From Asterias rubens (lineage: Eukaryota; Echinodermata; Asteroidea; Forcipulatida; Asteriidae), in contig NC_047062.1 of the NCBI RefSeq assembly GCF_902459465.1, positions 24,185,919-24,249,918 on the forward strand: DNA of 64,000 nucleotides. The letters are read 5' to 3'. This document shows positions 1-33,308 of this stretch, piece by piece. Each line of letters starts with the position of its first letter. Within the stretch, counting starts at the first letter, position 1. A program made the position numbers and the translations under genes. Under the pieces are notes generated by a model. That model was not told the origin of the DNA. It saw nothing but the letters and a program-made list of their open reading frames with translations, and did no database searches.

Positions 1-110
1 TAATATCAACGTCTTATATCGCACACGTATCTACCAACAAGGTACTCAAGCCGCTTAGTATTATACATTTATACAGAAAGATTATTGAAGTTGTAATAAA
101 ATAGTCAGGC
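1..110 (-). mobile_element. SINE tail, reverse orientation
   Basis: ACGTCTTATATCGCACACGT then AACAAGGTACTCAAGCCGC is the complement of the SINE tail seen at 21110-21160 (CCTTGAGTACCTTGTT, then CGCTATATAAG). The tRNA-like head is not visible. Confidence 0.55.
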
Positions 111-137
111 TGGGTTATATAGCATGTTATAACACAC

Positions 138-557
138 CTCTTGCTTTTCTGTATTCTGGTTGGCGGAAACACGGTCACTTGGGGTGAACTAATATAGCCT
201 AGTGACCGTGACCGTGACCGTGACCACGCGCGCGCGTTTTGTGGGAACAGTGTCCGCCGGGCAGAAGCCTTTGAAAATAGTGCCTGGTTACAGCCCCCTC
301 TCTTGTCTTAAACCATGAACAGCAACGACATAACTTCCTTTCTTTTCCCGATTTCTGTTCTTATTTCACATTTAAGACCGAGTTGTGTTATAAAACACAT
401 ATTCACTGGATTTATTTGGTACCTAGTGTACGTCTATTCCCCCTCGGGCCTGTGAGTGACCAGAAAGGGGCCTATTTCCCTCTTCTGGTCACTCAAAGTC
501 CCTCTGGGGAATAGACGTACACTAATTACCTCATTGCCAGTCAATATGTGTATAATA
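138..557. mobile_element. Dispersed palindromic element, copy A
   Basis: About 420 bp matching 60129-60564. It has an internal inverted repeat: GTGTACGTCTATTCCCC with GGGGAATAGACGTACAC, and GTGAGTGACCAGAA with TTCTGGTCACTC. It includes GTGACC repeats at 200-225. It shows no coding potential. Confidence 0.7.
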
Positions 558-912
558 TAGATGGCACTCTATAGACCTTTATCATGAAGCAGCCATCTTG
601 AATTTCTACCATTGTTATCAAGGTAACCAAACCGAGGCTGAAAGAACAAAATAGTCTGGTTTCTATTTTCAAAATGACTATTAGCATTCATTATTGTTAT
701 TCGATACAAAGAACATGACCAAGATGGAGGCAGCATGATTAAGGTTTATTCTGCACTACTGGGATGGAGATTCTGAATGAAAACTTGGTAAAAATAATTT
801 ACTTATTAGCATAACCAACTACATAAATGATACAATTTCATCTCTGTGGGCCCTGGTTCTAATCCCACTTTTTGACGGACGGATGCCTACTACTACTACT
901 ATATACATTGTC

Positions 913-1080
913 ACCGTGGTCAAGTGGTTAGACTGCAGGACTTCCAATCACAAGGTTGTGGGTTTGAATCCCCAAACTAACCGCCGATTTCACAATGACT
1001 AGAATAAATATTGTCGACGAGTTACTGAATCACAATTTCTTGATTTGTGTAGTTCATAATCATAGACGTTAAACCAATAT
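913..1080 (+). mobile_element. tRNA-derived SINE-like sequence
   Basis: CCGTGGTCAAGTGGTTAGA resembles a Pol III A box and GGTTGTGGGTTTGAATCCCC a B box, spaced as in a tRNA, but no cloverleaf closes. A non-tRNA body follows. Confidence 0.5.
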
Positions 1081-1460
1081 TTGTATGAGAGAGATTGGTT
1101 GTTGCCAGCTTGTTGTTTATACCCCCTTGTGGGAGTTTGCCGAGTTCCCTTGATGGGAAGATCATCTAAACAGTCATTGCTTTCTGCTACTAGAGCTTCT
1201 TCCATTTTTTATGGCCACAAATCTTTTTCTTACGCCGCACCGTTTCTTTGGAATAGTCTTCCTGTGCATATTCACCAAGCTAATTCTTTAAAATGCTTTA
1301 AGTCCCTGTTGAAAACTCATTTGTTTAAAGCTTCTTTTTTGTAATTTGCCTGTTTGTATCTTGTATCTTTCTCCAATTGTTTATTTTATTGTTTCTTTTA
1401 TGTGCTTCGAGGCTATTGCATTAGGCGCTTTACAAATGTCTTATTATTATTATTATTATT
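1081..1460 (+). mobile_element. 3' end of a CR1/L2-type non-LTR retrotransposon
   Basis: The frame ending at 1344 reads FSYAAPFLWNSLPVHIHQAN, then SLKCFKSLLKTHLF, the signature C-terminus of CR1/L2-clade reverse transcriptase polyproteins. After the stop comes GGCGCTTTACAAATGTC and an (ATT)n tail. Only about 88 codons remain, so it is 5'-truncated. It lies downstream of KLHDC3 on the other strand. Confidence 0.75.
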
Positions 1461-1463
1461 AAA

Positions 1464-1545
1464 CATATAACACACGTACATATCAACCAACAAGGTACTC
1501 AAGGCGCTGAGTTTATACAAACTCAATACATTTCTTCATCATCTC
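1464..1545 (-). mobile_element. SINE tail, reverse orientation
   Basis: CACACGTACATATCAACCAA then CAAGGTACTCAAGGCGCTGA; the same tail motif as at the window start, directly after the (ATT)n of a retrotransposon. Confidence 0.5.
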
Positions 1546-1760
1546 CTATTCATTCTGTGATTGGTGCGGACAACGCGGTTGGGTGTGTCAACAAATAAAT
1601 AAAAATCTCTCATTCAATCATGATCTTAGTCTTTTTACACGATCGCTGAAAAAAGCATCCCGGTTGGATTTTCAGTTCACATTATTTTGGGACTTGATGA
1701 GAACATGCAGTGTACTACAGCAAACTGATGATCTTTGGCTTGAACGACTCTGTGTCCTTG

Positions 1761-1906
1761 TTAACCTTGAGGCATCTCTAGAGGTTGACTTATATCATTG
1801 TTTGTTGTCATGGCTTCCAGTTCCCATCTGATTCCTATGGGCAAGAAGGAAGTGTCGAGCCTGTTCTGGATCACAGCTACTTTACACAGCGTCTTCAATG
1901 ACGGAG
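1761..1906 (-). CDS. KLHDC3: KLHDC3 last coding exon with BC box
   Basis: The acceptor AG lies at 1907-1908. The exon completes a split Ala codon, encodes the BC box at about residues 336-345 and the Cul2-box-like FLPIGIRWELE, and ends with EMPQG and a TAA at 1761-1763. It is the only exon outside the kelch propeller and is what marks the protein as a ligase receptor rather than a generic kelch protein. Confidence 0.9.
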
Positions 1907-3916
1907 CTGGGGAAGGACAAGAAGAAAAGTGGTGGATAATACAGGCTGTTTGTCAAGGAAAGTTTTCAATGGAGGGTTGTAGGATTTGAGATATTGCATG
2001 GTGGAAGAATAAGTTGGTGATGTTTACGGTGACACTATGTGTAAATATCTTTTGAGTAGTGTTGGTTCTGAAAGAAGCGGTGATTGACGACTCAATGTTT
2101 CGATTAGTATGCTCTGAGAATTATAGACTGTTCTGCTGGATGCTGCTAAAGTACTGCCGTGTTGTAGATTAACTGGTAGTTGGGCTCAGCTTGTTGGTGA
2201 TGGCTTGGTCTTTCAGCAAATGGCCATGACCGGGCAGGTTTTGAGAAAAGGCAGTGACAGGGTGGTCTTAATATAGAGGCAGGGACAGGTCTTGCTTGTT
2301 CTGTTCAGTTCAACATTTATTTCCAATTCCTCAACCAATATAAATACTATGTTAGCAAAGTGATACACAAAATGCATGAAATTGGGGGCAACAACCAAGT
2401 AAGCACAGCTTGTGTTAGGGAGTGCCCGTACAAAGAAAAGAGAAGAACTGTAGAACTGGCGACACGCTTATAGATGAATTGTCTAATTGTGTATATAATG
2501 AGATGATATTGTTACTCACCAAAGTCGAGTATGTGGAGGTCAGCCAGGTCCATGAGATTCTCATCATCAGAGCCACCACGTACCACTCTATCCTTGGGAC
2601 TAGGAAGATAATACAAACACATGGTAAGGTTTGGTGATGGAATACGCACAAATACCAGACCTTGCACTATTCTTCTTTTTTACTAAAAAGCCGTAGTACA
2701 TTCAACTTGCCACTGTTTGACACATCCAAAATGGGCAGTTTGCTAATTATTACAAATAAAAATCTATTATTGAAGACATGGTGTATATAAAGATGGTAAT
2801 TGATGAATAAGGATATGCTTCATTGGCCACGTCACTATGGAAATGAGAATATTTTGAGAATATTTATAAGAGAGGTCATTACACTCCGTTACCACAAACA
2901 TAGTTTCTAGCAAGTGTCTAAGAAATAGGTGTGCAGTGCTTCTGAATATGTTTGGATAGAATTGAAGGCCTTCGGGCCACAGTTTTTAGGTAAACTTTTT
3001 TAATTCCAGGCATATGCCAAATAAATAATAATAAAAAATAATAATAGTAACAAGAAAAGACTACCACAAACATCTTTCAACTGTCATCATCAACATCCAT
3101 CGGCTGTGGAGCAGGCAACTACAAGTTTCGTTTAACTATGTTGGCAAGTGTTGCAATCTGGTCTCCGTCACATGGATTAACCCATAGAGTTATATCTAAG
3201 AACTAGAGTGCGCACTGGCCTATATACGCACACCGGCATGCGCGCACGAGGCCATTTTCTAAGTTGAACGAACGGGCATTGCTTAGCGTGTGTTTGTGCG
3301 GCCATTTTGTAAGTTGACAAAACAGCATCACGTCACTGTTCAATAAACACAAACTACAACGTGTACTTCGTATTCAACGCGCATACATAATGGCGCGCGT
3401 GTCTCGTTGCGGTCCCGTCGCATTTGTGCAAGAAGCATCACCAGAGCGCCCTCTAGTTCTTATATATTACTCTATGGATTAACCTCAGTTTGTTCTGTGC
3501 TTTCACTGATCCCTTCAACCTTACCTTGTTCCTCCAAACATGATGACCTGGTCTCCAACAACAATGCAGCATTGTCTCCGTCTTTTCCTTGGTGTTTGCC
3601 CGTAGGTTTTGACCTTTGACCACTCATAGTTGACCAAGTCCAGCTTGTAAAGGTCGTTGAAGTGTGTTTTGGTTAAGTCATTGTAGCCACCAAACATATA
3701 CATAAATCCTCCATACATGACTGTGGATTAAAATGTCTATCTGTTAGTTACAAACTTTCTTGAAAAATGGCTGCTCCTAACTTCGTCCTTTCCGCATTCC
3801 GACATCAGCAAGGAGTAGAAAACATGTCAAAACATTGAAAATGAACTAACTCGCTCCTTTCATTCAGGACCATGTACTTATGCGCTTAAAGGCTTTTTTT
3901 GCGCTTCACAAATGTC

Positions 3917-3951
<35 letters not shown>

Positions 3952-6900
3952 TAGCTCTCTAAAAATCAGTTATGCTACGAAAAGAATAAAAGTATATCTA
4001 ATGCCAAAATGCAAAGCTTTAAATGATATATTCTAAACAACAACTTCTTATCTATTGTTATTAGTGTGGGCCAGTAATTCTGAAGAGATTTGTTGCCTTT
4101 GAGACCCATGTTCCTCATACTCTGCCTTTAATTCAAATGTATTCCCATATACCTAGCAGGAAAATACTGAATGTTGAAGCACCTTGAGCGCCACCGAGTG
4201 AAATATATGAGCGCTTTATAAAGAAGCCACTATTATTATTAATAAAACCCTTGCATAGGTGACAATAGCTTAGGCCAAACAATATACCATATTGAATAAC
4301 CCTTTTGGTGCTATAAACGCATACACCAATGAATCACGTAGCACACAGAGTTCCCGGTTTGATTTCTATGGCACACGTACGCACACCCACACGCACACAC
4401 TCACAGACGCCATGTTGTAGGGCAGGTTTTTGAATGGTGACGTCATATTCAATAGATTCTATAGAAACGTGCATGCGTACGGGCCATGTACAACTCTCAG
4501 CCAATGACAGGTTTTCTTTGACCTCAGTGAGAGAGCCCTTTGAGCGTGTGACTTCACATTCAAGGGTTCTATAATAATAAAAACTAGTTTTTATATAGCG
4601 CATTTCACAATAACATGTCAATGCGCTTTACTTTAGTGCCCTGGTCATTGGGCAAATAACATTCCTTTTAATCTTTCACCGCTTCCTGCGAAGTATACAT
4701 CCCTGAGCTGTCGCGGCGCTCCAAAGGCTTTTTCATACACAATATAAACATCTACCCTCGTAAGTACCCATTTATACACCTGGGTGAAGAGAAGCAATTA
4801 TAGTAAAGTATCTTGCTCAAGGACACCAGCGTTAAGACCGGTATTGAAACCCACACTCCGATGACTTGACCACCAGAACATGAATTCGATGCTCTTAACC
4901 ACACACTCTTGACACCCTATTCAAAGACAGAATCAGTATTCTTACAAGCAGAGTGGCTTCTCCTTCCGATGGGCACATCGCCAGTAGTTGCAGGTGCATT
5001 CCACACCTTGGTCTGGATGTCAAACACCTGTAGCTTATTACAGTAGAATTCTTGATTGGTGTAACACTGGCCAGACTTGTCGGATCTACCTCCAAAGACA
5101 ATCATCTGATGCTTGTTGGCTGCCGCTGTGTGGAAGTCACGCCAGTGAGGTATTTCACCCTGCAATAGATCAAAGGTGCTTTTGTTCAAGGGATAAAACA
5201 CCGCTTGGTTTTGGGGCACTCATGTTGGCTCAGTGGTTTCAGTTCCTGTATTTCACCTCTGTGGACCCCTGTTCCAGCCCGGACCAGCGCCTTGCATGTG
5301 GATTGGGGTTTTCGGTCCCTGCCTGCCTGTGTTGGTTTCCATACATAGGGGTTCTCCTCCCACGCCTAAAACTTGAATTTCTTCATTCTCTTCTTTACAA
5401 AAAGTTTGTGTGATTAGGATGCTTAGCCGACTATATATATTCAGATTCAAAAATGTATTCCCATCATCTTGTGTCCAACAAAAACACTTTTACCACTGAT
5501 TTGAAAAACATTGCAAAACTTCACCATTCAGTCCTGGCTGAGGCCATTTCAATGATAAGCGGAAAACAATAGCCATGCTGAATGGTGCTTTATATTTTGT
5601 ATCTGGTATAATTTACCTTTGCATTGATGTACCTCCATTCCATCTCCTTTAGGTTCAAGCTGAACACAGTGTTTGAGTAGCACTGTATCCTCTGCATAAT
5701 ATATAATGAGACAATCGTTATGTTGAAGTTCACAATGATAGAACAATGCCGCGTGTTTCTATGACTGTAGGAAAAGTTAAAAGATTTGTACAGGAAAACA
5801 TTTCAAATCTATATAAAGGTTGAATGCATAAAAATATTAGGCAGAAACTATTTCAATACAGAAAACATTATCTAGTACTGTAGCTTGCTAATGAGAGCCA
5901 TTGTTTAAAAACTTATTTCTTACCCCATCTGTAAAGCCACCAAATATGTACATCTCGTCTTCAATGAGGCAAGCTGAGTGGCCATCTCTACCAAACGGAG
6001 CATCACCTGTTGTGTTTGGTTTGGACCACTTCAGGGTATCTACATTGTGAAAACAAGACAGAAAGAAGCCAGGATACACATGGCGTTATTGCAAACTGAA
6101 TATCCATACATGTAGATACCTCACCATTCAATGTCTCAAAACCAATACATGAACCTAGAATAATCATGCATTTATCTATACAACAAAGCAATATTTGTAT
6201 TTCTATTTAATATTTCTTGTAAGGATTCCTCATAAGTGCACTTGTTTACTGTAGCTTGCAACCAGAAACACTTGGGGTTAAACCCTACTCATCCAAGATA
6301 ATTAAGTGTTGTGGGTTTTTGTACGTGCACTAACCAACCATAGTACACAGGACCTTAACGTCAAAACAATTATCGTAATGTATCTTCCTCAAGGACCATG
6401 GACAAAAGTACTATGCCTTGGACTCAAACGCACACTTTGCTGACCCAAACACCAGAGCTCAACTACATTACTTGCTGCTAACCACACGTCTATGACCCAA
6501 TAAATTTGGGCTACTAGTATACATTGTAGCAATAGCATCCCACTTGCACTTGTACTCACTTGTATCATAGCAGAAGACTTCCCTACAGGCACCGTAGTTG
6601 TCATTACGCCCTCCCCACAAGTACACCAGTCCATTGCAGTTGACCACTGAGTGACCATAGCGAAGATAGGGTACCAGCTTCTTAGTGAACTCCTCATCAC
6701 TAGCATTTGGCAACTTAGTCCACCTCAGTTGAACTGTAAATTAAAAAACACTTATCATAAATATAGAATCAATTAGCCGAGCCGTAACAGCTAAACAAGG
6801 TGGGCTATAAATCAAAGACTAGACCACAATCCAAGATTCCAGTGCCTTTGGAAGGATCCAGAGGGCTCTCCACAATAATTGAACACCAAACCAAACCTCT

Positions 6901-7128
6901 GATGATTTCACAAACAAAAATTACTAGAGTTTTTGTCGGCAGTCTTTTTTTTTAGAGTAGGAATATGTGTTCACCCGTGTTCAAGACGTAGACATCAATG
7001 GGTACGAGTGAACTATAGTTTCCACCGGTGCAGTATCCGCCAAACAGAAAGATACGACCTCCAACTAGCGCTGCAGCATGATTGACCCTTCGAGGTCCGC
7101 CGTCAAGGTGGACTGTCCAGTGTGGCAT
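1761..7128 (-). CDS. KLHDC3: KLHDC3-like kelch-repeat substrate receptor, complete, 8 coding exons
   Basis: Coding exons in order of translation: 6975-7128, 6560-6733, 5924-6039, 5617-5682, 4946-5159, 3525-3720, 2520-2599, 1761-1906. Every junction is GT/AG, phases join, and the sum is 1146 nt (381 aa plus TAA); human KLHDC3 has 382 aa, as I recall it. The protein starts MPHWTVHLDGGPRRVNHAA and carries six kelch blades, each with a GG doublet followed by a conserved W (for example VYLWGGRNDNYGACREV, MYIFGGFTDG and MIVFGGRSDKSGQCY). The last exon has SLKTLCKLAV, an exact BC box (SLxxxCxxxV), followed by FLPIGIRWELEAM. Known for the family: KLHDC2/3/10 are CUL2-elongin receptors that recognise C-terminal degrons. 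Position-by-position similarity to vertebrate KLHDC3 makes the assignment strong. A cytosolic or nuclear location is expected, since no signal peptide is visible. Confidence 0.93.
3183..3476. mobile_element. 294-bp hAT-like MITE, copy 1
   Basis: Perfect ends CATAGAG and CTCTATG extend imperfectly inward (TTATAT, AAGAACTAGAG). The 8-bp target duplication GATTAACC is exact at 3175-3182 and 3477-3484. The interior has GC-rich segments such as GGCCATTTTCTAAGTTGA repeated twice. It lies in a KLHDC3 intron. Confidence 0.85.
4565..4912 (-). mobile_element. tRNA-derived SINE, reverse orientation
   Basis: On the minus strand the head has GTGGTCAAGTCATCGG (A-box side) and GTGTGGGTTTCAATACCGGT (B-box side); the body contains TTGAGCAAGATACTTTAC, shared with other copies here, and the tail ends at GCGCTATATAAAAAC. 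KLHDC3 intron, just downstream of exon 5. Confidence 0.6.
5217..5460 (+). mobile_element. SINE-like sequence
   Basis: GTTGGCTCAGTGGTTTCAGT (A-box like) and GTTCCAGCCCGGACCAGCG, then GTTTCCATACATAGGGGTTCTCCTCCC-like body shared in layout with the 62.6-kb SINE. It ends near KLHDC3 exon 5 on the other strand. Confidence 0.5.
6290..6495 (-). mobile_element. SINE fragment, reverse orientation
   Basis: The B-box-like GTGCGTTTGAGTCCAAGG on the minus strand and the shared body GTACACAGGACCTTAACG and TATCTTCCTCAAGGACCA place it with the 4.6- and 48.2-kb copies. Confidence 0.5.
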
Positions 7129-7365
7129 TGCTCTTTGTCTTTTTACATCCAGTTACAAAACTCTGCACTTCGCATCGGAAGATAAAACACTCATCACGCT
7201 GAGCTTGTTAACTGCAAACACAATAGTAAATTACATTTATTGATGTTGATCAACTTTTCAAACAACCTTTTTTTTAAATGACAATCTTACCAGAGGAAGT
7301 GTGCCTACAAATGCTGCAGGTTATTGTGAAAATACCCGAGTCTTAGACCCAGTTACTGGGGCACT

Positions 7366-7499
7366 GGGAAAAAGTTTCCGCATGGCGCTATCACTTTTTC
7401 ATTCGATATGAAATAATATAGTATCAAATTTACCTCAATATATCCTTTTTTGTAAAAATGACTGAAAAAGTGGTGGCGCCATACTGAGAGTTATCTGGG
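7366..7499. mobile_element. Short palindromic MITE (GGCGCCACCACTTTTTCA family)
   Basis: Inverted ends are AAAGTTTCCGCATGGCGC and GGCGCCATACTGAGAGTTAT, with CACTTTTTCATTCGATATG inside and TGAAAAAGTGGTGG on the other arm. It is about 134 bp and lies upstream of the KLHDC3 start. Confidence 0.75.
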
Positions 7500-8786
7500 C
7501 GCGGTACTTCTTTTTTCAAAATATGTCGATATCGGTCGTACTATGCCCGATTATGACAATAACAAACCTGTCGTTATCGTTTGTACTACGACCGATAATG
7601 ACAAATTTCGGAAAAAAGGAGTACAGCACCCCAGTTACTGGCTGGGACCCATCTACCTGAGTATGTGAAACACTAGCCCCACTTGTTGTGTGGCCAAGGC
7701 TAGCTGAGTGAAACACATTCAACATTTAAACACAAGCATGAGGAAGGTATAGTAATGAAACAGGTCAGAGAAAGCATGTTGTATGTGTATGTTGTTTGAC
7801 ATACTTTAAACATGGAGGTCTACCTCCATGCTTTAAATGCCCAACCCAAGAACAAGAATTAACTAGTACACAAACTACATGTATGATGATGTAGATGGAT
7901 GTAGCAAGTCTATGCATGCCGGATGTTTAATCAGACAAATCAAGCCTACAAAACTACAATTGAATTGCAAATGCTTTCAAATCAACATACATTCGAGATT
8001 ATGTTAACTTCAAAAACAATAGCTTATTTCTTTTAATATACTTACATTTACAAGCAAAAACGTCGAAGATAGTTTAGTTGGTTTAGTTACGCACGTCTGG
8101 TGAACATTGCACCCATCGACCAAAATGTAAACAAGGTTACCGTTAAAATATGCAACACCGCCCTCTGTTGTTCTGTTATGATTTTGTTAACCGTGCAGGT
8201 GTTTGGTCACGTGACAGTCTGATTGATTGCCTTTTCGTGGACGTCGCTGGTCCCTTGGTTCTTTGCGCTTACAACCAATATAGGTGCCGTTTACCAGTGA
8301 GGGTATTATTGCGATGCAACGGGGACGCTATTCACTGCTCCAATGCACGGCTCGAAGGTCATCAAGGTGGATGGAATACAATCATCATACTGAGTGTTTA
8401 TATTAGTCATTTTTAAAACACGGAACATTCCAAAGCATTTCGAGATATTGTGTATTTCAAAGGATGAACAGGTTGATCTGGATGTTAAGATTAAGTTGTT
8501 AAGATTTACCAGGTGAGGTTTTCTTTCAATTGTTTTGAAGCTTGAGCTTGACAGAGGGACAGAGTAAGTTATAACGTGTGCATAAATATTATAATTGGAG
8601 ACAGACAACTCGTCCGTCTGACAACTCGTCCGTTCGGACAACTCGGACGGTTCAGACAACTCGATGGTTCGTACAACTTGACGGATAATTTATTCAACTG
8701 TCAGGCAACTCAACTTTGGGTCAAGACAAGTCGACGAATGGCTGCCCATGACATGACAGGGGCTTGCGGGGTGGGAGGGGTAAAGG

Positions 8787-8992
8787 AAAAGTTTCCGTAT
8801 GGCGCCACCACTTTTTCATTCGATATAAAATAATATAGGAACTTATTTACCTGATTGATAGGAAAAGTTTCCGTATGGCGCCACCACTTTTTCATTCGAT
8901 ATGAAATAATATAGTATCTAATTTACCTCAATGAGATATCCCTTTTTGTAAAAATGAGTGAAAAAGTGGTGGCACCATACGGAAAGTTATCC
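8787..8992. mobile_element. Short palindromic MITE, one partial and one full copy in tandem
   Basis: A half copy (about 8787-8850) is followed by a full copy (8861-8992); both start GGAAAAGTTTCCGTATGGCG. They sit inside the larger element at 8590-9690, so they are later insertions. Confidence 0.75.
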
Positions 8993-9019
8993 GGGGTAAA
9001 TACTAAAATAGCGGCCTTG

Positions 9020-9020
<1 letters not shown>

Positions 9021-9057
<37 letters not shown>
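9021..9057 (+). repeat. Poly-G tract of 37 bases
   Basis: Uninterrupted G in the assembly, between CCTTGC and TGTACTG. It can form G-quadruplex and its length is unreliable. The poly-glycine and poly-proline frames across it are artefacts. Confidence 0.95.
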
Positions 9058-9058
<1 letters not shown>

Positions 9059-9846
9059 GTACTGACCTGTGTAAACTTGGCACATGGGGGACAATTTTCA
9101 CCCCGGGCTTTAATATCCGGGCAAATGGATAATTGATACGTTTTTCTATTTTTTACCATGACCCGCGTATTTTCATTATATTTGTATAAACATGTTTGAT
9201 TTTTTAAAAGTTGTTATTGTTGTCGGTCGCACTTGAAACCGACAACTCACAACCCCTCATGACAACAATTTTTAAATGCACTTTATTAGATTATTTGAAC
9301 ATAAGTCAACCATGTAATCACTTTCAAACTGTTGAAAGAATTGTATTTTTAATTGTAAAAAAAGTGTTTTTTTATAAATAAGTCTCGCAGGACATAGTCA
9401 CTAACCAATGTTTCTTTAATGTATGATTTCACTGGGACACCACACTTTCTTGTTATAAATAATGATAAATTATAGAATCGCACAAGTTATACACAGGAAA
9501 ATTTGTGTAAACATGACAGTAACGGAGGTCGGCCGCTCAACCATCGACTTGTCTTAGCCATCCGTCGAGTTGTCTCAAAGTCGAGTTGTCTGAACCATCG
9601 TGTTGTCCAAACCGTCGAGTTGTCTTAGTTGTCGAGTTGTCTGAATGGACAAGTTGTCCGACGAATGAGTTGTCGGACATTCATATATTTCTATCAGTGA
9701 TCAGTATCACTATCAGGAGAAAAAACATCTTTGTGCAAGGGAACAAAATATAGGGCTCAAATTTCTCCTTCTTTGTATAGTACTATTGATAATGTTGTTA
9801 TTTGAACTTTACAGCTCAGTCATCTGTGTAGAACCATAGTTGTACA

Positions 9847-32406
<22,560 letters not shown>

Positions 32407-32459
32407 TCATTAGAATGATTGAGTTTTATTAGGATGTCAGCTTGGTTTGATAGTAGAGC

Positions 32460-32880
32460 TTGTTGCGTGTCATGGCGAAAGAGTCTTTAGTGCATTAGAC
32501 TCGAGTTCTGATGGCTGGTTCATCAGAGTGTGGGATCAAATCCGGGTCATGACACTTGTGTCCTTGGGAAAGAAACTTGCCGTTACAGGGCCCAATTTCA
32601 TAGAGCTGCTAAGCACACAAATTTGCTTAGCATGAAGTGTGTTCCTTGATAAAAACAGGATTATCAACCAAATTTCCATTTGTTGCATCATTCTTGTCTA
32701 TGGTATTCAGGTGTAGTTTGCTTATACCAAAATCAAGTGGAAATTTGGTTAGTAATCCTGTTTTTATCAAGGAAAAAATGTCATGCTAAGCAAGTTGTTG
32801 TGCTTAGCAGCTCTATGAAATTGGGCACTGGTCATAACCCAAGAGTCAATGGGTACCTGTGAGAGGAGAGATTGTCACTG
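32460..32880 (+). mobile_element. SINE split by a nested MITE
   Basis: Head TGTCATGGCGAAAGAGTC, B box GTGTGGGATCAAATCCGGG and body CATGACACTTGTGTCCTTGG match the 20.8-kb SINE. A palindromic MITE occupies 32587-32828, after which SINE-like AGTCAATGGGTACCTGTGAG resumes. It lies about 50 bp beyond the ninein-like stop, so may form part of its 3' UTR. Confidence 0.6.
32587..32828. mobile_element. Palindromic MITE (CAATTTCATAGAGCTGCTAAG family) nested in a SINE
   Basis: Ends are GGGCCCAATTTCATAGAGCT and AGCTCTATGAAATTGGGC. Long arms around AAAACAGGATTATCAACCAA pair with their complement. It interrupts a SINE whose parts lie on each side. Confidence 0.75.
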
Positions 32881-32895
32881 CGATTGATCAACAAC

Positions 32896-33071
32896 CAGCG
32901 GCTGATTTCACAAAATGCTTGGATTATTCCTATCTCGAGTGAGGACGAGTAACTCATCCTAACTTAGGATGGGTTCATTGCTTCCTTACGACTTTGGATA
33001 CGGAATTTAACTCGTCCTAAGTCCTAAGATTAATTCTAAGTCAGGAAGAGTTTGGTGAAATTGATGGCTGG
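32896..33071. mobile_element. Palindromic MITE (CTAACTTAGGATGGG family)
   Basis: Ends are GGCTGATTTCACAAAATGCT and TTGGTGAAATTGATGGCTGG; shares the CATCCTAACTTAGGATGGGT centre with the 10-kb copy. Confidence 0.65.
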
Positions 33072-33132
33072 GATCCCATTTGGTGTCAGTGCAACATCTC
33101 CTTAGAAGCCAAGATGGATTCAGGAATGCTTA

Positions 33133-33308
33133 ATGGCCCGGTCCCACTGCAGCGATAACGAGAACGATAACAACGCAGAGAGAAGGCATTCTTTTGGTTG
33201 AATTGCTCTGCACAGATTACGCCCATGCTTATTCAACAAATCGAGGGCGTGTATTGATAACATTTTCGTTCTCATTACCATTATCGAGGCCTGTGTGACC
33301 GGGCCTTA
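33133..33308. mobile_element. Palindromic MITE (GCAGCGATAAC family)
   Basis: Second member, GGCCCGGTCCCACTGCAGCG at the left and CTGTGTGACCGGGCC at the right, with the same CATGCTTATTCAAC centre; less perfect than the 22-kb copy. Confidence 0.72.

Larger units (their letters stand above)
8590..9690. mobile_element. Element with inverted ends made of short tandem repeats
   Basis: The left array, about 8598-8745, repeats a unit like GACAACTCGNCGGTTC; the right array, about 9530-9685, is its reverse complement in the same order, both finishing inward with AAGACAAGTCGA. The 0.8 kb between holds a nested MITE, a 37-base G run and AT-rich DNA without a convincing ORF. It looks like a non-autonomous transposon with array-type terminal repeats. 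Exact ends and target duplication were not resolved. Confidence 0.6.
7129..9846. promoter_or_regulatory. Head-to-head intergenic region between KLHDC3 and the ninein-like gene
   Basis: Start codons of divergent genes lie 2.7 kb apart, so both promoters must fall here or in unseen 5' UTR introns. No TATA box or CpG-rich core could be fixed by eye. Most of the space is transposon: a 134-bp MITE at 7366-7499 and a large inverted-end element at about 8590-9685. The least repetitive stretch is roughly 7900-8560, the best place to look for a shared promoter. This is inference from gene orientation. Confidence 0.35.

Noticed and set aside
8150-8416. 88-codon plus-strand frame upstream of the ninein-like gene
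   Set aside because: No recognisable motifs and no splice link to the first ninein-like exon.
8923-9159. Poly-Gly and poly-Pro open frames
   Set aside because: Artefact of the G run at 9021-9057.
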